Assembly: GCA_013002375.1 (NCBI GenBank) | Contig: JABDJW010000245.1 | Span: 1-9,477 of the forward strand | Length of the DNA stretch: 9,477 bases | Direction of reading: 5' to 3' | Source: Acidimicrobiales bacterium | Lineage (GTDB): Bacteria > Actinomycetota > Acidimicrobiia > Acidimicrobiales > SHLQ01 | In this document: positions 7,003 to 9,477 of the stretch, in pieces | Position numbering within the stretch: the stretch's first letter is position 1 | How the letters are laid out: each line of letters opens with the position of its first letter | Position numbers and translations under genes: made by a program | Notes under the pieces: generated by a model | Seen by the model: the letters and a program-made list of their open reading frames with translations, nothing else | Database searches by the model: none | Told to the model about the DNA's origin: nothing

Positions 7003-8269
7003 AGGCCGGCTGGACCCGCACCGGCACGGCCTCGAAGCCACTCAGCGTGATGCGCTGCCGCCGCTTCGGGTCCTCGGTCAACTCCACCGACGAGAACCGG
7101 CGGAGCAGCCCCTCGAGCACCACTTGGGCCTCGGCCCGCGCCAAGTTCGCGCCCAGGCAGTAGTGGATACCGCTGCCGAAACTCATGGGCGGACCCTCGT
7201 CGCGTCGGATGTCGAACCGGCGTGGCTCGGTGTACCGGGTCGGGTCGTGGTTCGCGGCGCCGAGCATGGTGATCACACGAGCGCCGACCTCGAGATCGAG
7301 CCCGGCGACCTGGGCCGGTTCGAGCACGGTTCGACCATCGAGCTGCACCGGACTGTCGTAGCGGAGGATCTCTTCCACTGCACTGGGTACGAGATCGGGG
7401 TTGGCTCGAAGATCGACCATTTGCTCGGGGTTGCGACCAAAGGCGGTGACCATGTTGCCGATCAGGTTCGTGGTGGTCTCGAAGCCGGCGGCGAACATCA
7501 CGATGGCCGAGGCGACGAGCTCGCCTTCGGACAACATGTCGCCGTCGCCGTCGGAGACCTCGATGAGGGCGCTGAGCAGGTCGTCGGCCGGCGCCTGTCG
7601 CTTCACCTCGATCAGATCGAGGAAGTACTGCCACAGTTTGTCCATCGCTTCGGCGGCCAGTTGGAGCTCGGGCACCGTGACGGCCGGCTCGATCGCAGCT
7701 GCGGTCGCGCTGACCAGCGAGCGGAACTGGGCCCAGTCCTGACGCGGCACGCCCACCAGCTCGCCGATCACCGACACGGGCAAGGGGAAGGCCAGCGCCT
7801 CGAGCAGATCGAATTCGCGCTGGTCGGCCATGGCATCGAAGCACTCCTCGGCCAATGTCACGATGTGGTCGCGCATGGCCGCGACCCGTCGCGGCGTGAA
7901 CGCCCGCGACACCAGGCCCCGAACCCGGGTGTGGTCGGGCGGATTGAGCAGCAGCATCGAATTCGGGCGATCCTTGCTCGCTTCGTTCAGGCGCTTGCGC
8001 AGCGCCGTCATCTCCGGAGAGGGGCTACCGATCGGGAGTTCGCCATTGCGATCGGTTGATTTCCCCAGCCGGTTGTCGCGCAGCGCAGCCTGGCAATCCT
8101 CATAACGAGACAGGACCGCCGACCCGTCGCTGCCCTGCAGCACCGGCGCGGCCTCGTGGAGGACGGCGTAACGACTGGCCGCATCGTTGTAGCCCTCGGG
8201 CGTGGCGAAAATCTCGAAGAGGGCCAGCTGGGCCCGCTGGAGATCGGCTTGGGACACATCGATGGTCAT
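7001..8269 (-). CDS. Cytochrome P450
   Basis: A complete 422-residue soluble P450, different in family from the one at 763-2013. The I-helix motif is AAGFETTTN with Glu264-Thr265 (the AGxET form), ExxR is E300-R303 in AVEEILRYDSPVQ, and the heme loop FGSGIHYCLGANLAR holds Cys371. The C-helix region with NPPDHTRVRGLVSRAFTPRRV (about 110-130) is typical of actinobacterial CYP107-like and related enzymes, which hydroxylate diverse small molecules. Substrate and redox partners are not identifiable here. The N-terminus MTIDVSQADLQRAQLALFEIFATPEGYNDAASRY starts at the ATG at 8269. There is no Shine-Dalgarno sequence; TACGCT lies exactly 6 nt before the ATG, which supports this start and a leaderless transcript. 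The gene is divergent from the GDPD lipoprotein gene, 25 bp away, and ends at the 22-bp duplication. Confidence 0.93.
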   Translation of the reverse strand: MTIDVSQADLQRAQLALFEIFATPEGYNDAASRYAVLHEAAPVLQGSDGSAVLSRYEDCQAALRDNRLGKSTDRNGELPIGSPSPEMTALRKRLNEASKDRPNSMLLLNPPDHTRVRGLVSRAFTPRRVAAMRDHIVTLAEECFDAMADQREFDLLEALAFPLPVSVIGELVGVPRQDWAQFRSLVSATAAAIEPAVTVPELQLAAEAMDKLWQYFLDLIEVKRQAPADDLLSALIEVSDGDGDMLSEGELVASAIVMFAAGFETTTNLIGNMVTAFGRNPEQMVDLRANPDLVPSAVEEILRYDSPVQLDGRTVLEPAQVAGLDLEVGARVITMLGAANHDPTRYTEPRRFDIRRDEGPPMSFGSGIHYCLGANLARAEAQVVLEGLLRRFSSVELTEDPKRRQRITLSGFEAVPVRVQPA

Positions 8270-8294
8270 GGTCTGAGCGTATTAGGTTGCCGCT
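8270..8294. promoter_or_regulatory. 25-bp divergent promoter with two adjacent -10 boxes
   Basis: The gap between the two start codons contains TACGCT on the minus strand (8281-8276), 6 nt before the P450 ATG, and TAGGTT on the plus strand (8283-8288), 6 nt before the GDPD ATG. Both fit the actinobacterial TAnnnT form and are separated by a single base. Transcription would begin at, or within a base or so of, each ATG. Any -35 contacts must lie inside the opposite gene; I see no clear -35 hexamer on either side. Confidence 0.6.
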
Positions 8295-9477
8295 ATGCCT
8301 CACCTCTCGCGACGTCTTGGCCTCTCCCGGCTGCTGTTCGTACTCGTGCTGCTGGCCACTGCGTGCAGCTCCGGTGAGACGCAGTCGACCCCAACGACCG
8401 ACCCGACCGCGGCCACGGTCGCAACCACGACCGCCGCGCCACCACCGTCGACGCCATCACCATCGACGACTGCGGCGACGACCTCCGCCGCGGTCGGACC
8501 GACCACACTGGCCACCATCGACGAACTGCTCGATGCCGGCATCTTGAACATCGCCCATGCCGGGGGCGACCAGGACTACCCCCACTCCACGCTCTACGCC
8601 TACGCCCAAGCTGCTGCCGCCGGTGCCGACGTGCTCGAGCTCGACGTCCAGCTCAGCGCCGACGGCGTGCTGATGGTGCAGCACGATGACACCGTCGACC
8701 GGACGACCAACGGCACCGGCAAGGTGGCCGATCTCACCGTTGCCGAGCTCCAAGCCCTCGATGCCGCCTACTGGTTCTCGAGCGTCTGTTGGCGCTGCGA
8801 CGACCTCCCCGAGGGTGAATACGAGTTCCGCGGCGTGCGCACCGGCGAGGTCGAAGCCCCTCCTGGGTTCAGCCCCGGTGATTTTCGCATCGCCACGTTG
8901 GCCGAACTGGCCGAACGGTTCCCGAACCACCCGCTCGACATCGAGATCAAGCTCCCCGACGGCGACACCGACAAGGGCATCGAGGTCGCCGAGGCCCTGG
9001 CCGCCGAACTCACCCGCCTCGACCGGCTCGACAGTTCGGTGGTCGTCTCGTTCGACGACGCGGTGGTGGACGCTTTCCACGCCGTGGCCCCCGAGGTCGA
9101 CGTCAGCCCCGGTCTCGACCGCCTGACCGAATGGTTCCTCAACGGCACCCCGCTCGAACCGCACTTCCGCATCATCCAGGTGCCGCCCTTCTCGAGCGGC
9201 TTCCAGGTGGTGTCCAATGCAACGGTCGACCTCGCCCATGAGCAAGGCCTCGCGGTGTGGGTGTGGCCCGACGCGGCCAGCTGGCAGGAGACCGAGGCCT
9301 ACTACCAGCAGATCCTGGGCTACGGCGCCGACGCGGTGTTGGCCGGCCGCCCGGGCCAGATGACGACCGCACGCGAAAAGGGCCCGTTCGAGGTTCCGCA
9401 GAGCAGCGGGTGTGGCACGGCGCCCGAACCCGGGTCGGTCACCAAGACCGTCGCCAGCGGAGGCGCGGAGCGGGCCT
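8295..9477 (+). CDS. Glycerophosphodiester phosphodiesterase-family lipoprotein (3' end outside window)
   Basis: An open frame of 394 codons with no stop before the window edge. Residues 1-23 form a lipoprotein signal peptide (Arg-rich start, hydrophobic LLFVLVLLATA, lipobox ending at Cys24), so the protein is probably anchored outside the membrane. A Thr/Ser/Pro/Ala-rich linker covers about 28-73. The GDPD TIM-barrel domain follows. It has H88 in IAHAGG, the metal-binding pair E115/D117 in LELDV, H130 in QHDD, DRTTNGTG, and E217/K219 in DIEIK. The family hydrolyses glycerophosphodiesters to glycerol 3-phosphate and an alcohol. Two family positions differ: HAGG replaces the usual HRG, and PHST replaces PENT, so substrate binding may be altered. 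A short insert with the pair CWRC (about 160-163) lies after the DRTTNGTG region. Motifs WVWPDAAS and GADAVLAGRPG near 316-355 close the barrel. The start has no Shine-Dalgarno sequence; TAGGTT lies 6 nt upstream. Confidence 0.88.
   Translation, partial: MPHLSRRLGLSRLLFVLVLLATACSSGETQSTPTTDPTAATVATTTAAPPPSTPSPSTTAATTSAAVGPTTLATIDELLDAGILNIAHAGGDQDYPHSTLYAYAQAAAAGADVLELDVQLSADGVLMVQHDDTVDRTTNGTGKVADLTVAELQALDAAYWFSSVCWRCDDLPEGEYEFRGVRTGEVEAPPGFSPGDFRIATLAELAERFPNHPLDIEIKLPDGDTDKGIEVAEALAAELTRLDRLDSSVVVSFDDAVVDAFHAVAPEVDVSPGLDRLTEWFLNGTPLEPHFRIIQVPPFSSGFQVVSNATVDLAHEQGLAVWVWPDAASWQETEAYYQQILGYGADAVLAGRPGQMTTAREKGPFEVPQSSGCGTAPEPGSVTKTVASGGAERA

Noticed and set aside
6965..7010. GCCGGC palindromes as a bidirectional terminator between the Usp-like gene and the second P450
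   Set aside because: Pairing of 6-bp palindromes is possible, but no T-rich tract follows on either strand, and the repeated word is a by-product of the 22-bp duplication.
8457..9245. Minus-strand open frame of 262 codons opposite the GDPD gene
   Set aside because: It is a reverse shadow of the GDPD domain, whose motifs are unmistakable on the plus strand.

Overview
The window is GC-rich, densely packed chromosomal DNA from an actinobacterium. An Acidimicrobiia-like lineage (Ilumatobacter or a relative) is my best guess. The guess rests on base composition, a bacterial proteasome activator (Bpa) that implies a 20S proteasome, two soluble CYP124/125/142-style P450s, and start sites that look leaderless. 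No taxonomic search was possible. I see no tRNA, rRNA, insertion sequence, phage gene or CRISPR array.

Layout. Positions 1-3142 are a minus-strand run read from right to left. It starts with a THUMP-domain RNA guanine-N2 methyltransferase (3142-1979). A cytochrome P450 overlaps the end of that gene (2013-763). Bpa follows, sharing an ATGA junction with the P450 (766-311). After a short gap comes the first 77 codons of a DUF899 thioredoxin-like protein (231-1, cut by the window edge). A 336-bp divergent spacer (3143-3478) leads to a plus-strand PAP2-type membrane phosphatase/transferase (3479-4348). Its stop overlaps the stop of the convergent gene pgi, glucose-6-phosphate isomerase (5967-4345). 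A small PNPOx-like flavin split-barrel protein (6329-5994) lies just upstream of pgi. Divergent from it is a Usp-like protein (6395-6982). That gene converges on a second P450 (8269-7001), separated by a perfect 22-bp tandem duplication. Only 25 bp further on, a lipoprotein glycerophosphodiester phosphodiesterase (GDPD) starts on the plus strand (8295) and runs off the window.

How the genes relate. The methyltransferase/P450/Bpa run is tightly packed and probably co-transcribed, but the functions do not form an obvious pathway. Pgi is central carbon metabolism. PAP2 and GDPD suggest envelope or phospholipid turnover. The P450s suggest lipid or sterol-like oxidation, with substrates unknown.

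I do not see a clear new multi-gene system. The most interesting signals are small-scale. Genes without a Shine-Dalgarno sequence repeatedly carry an actinobacterial -10 hexamer 6-7 nt before the start codon, consistent with leaderless transcription. Two such -10s sit back to back in a 25-bp divergent promoter. Two convergent gene pairs have, or once had, overlapping stop codons, one of them pried apart by a 22-bp duplication. An inverted repeat covers the DUF899 ribosome-binding site.
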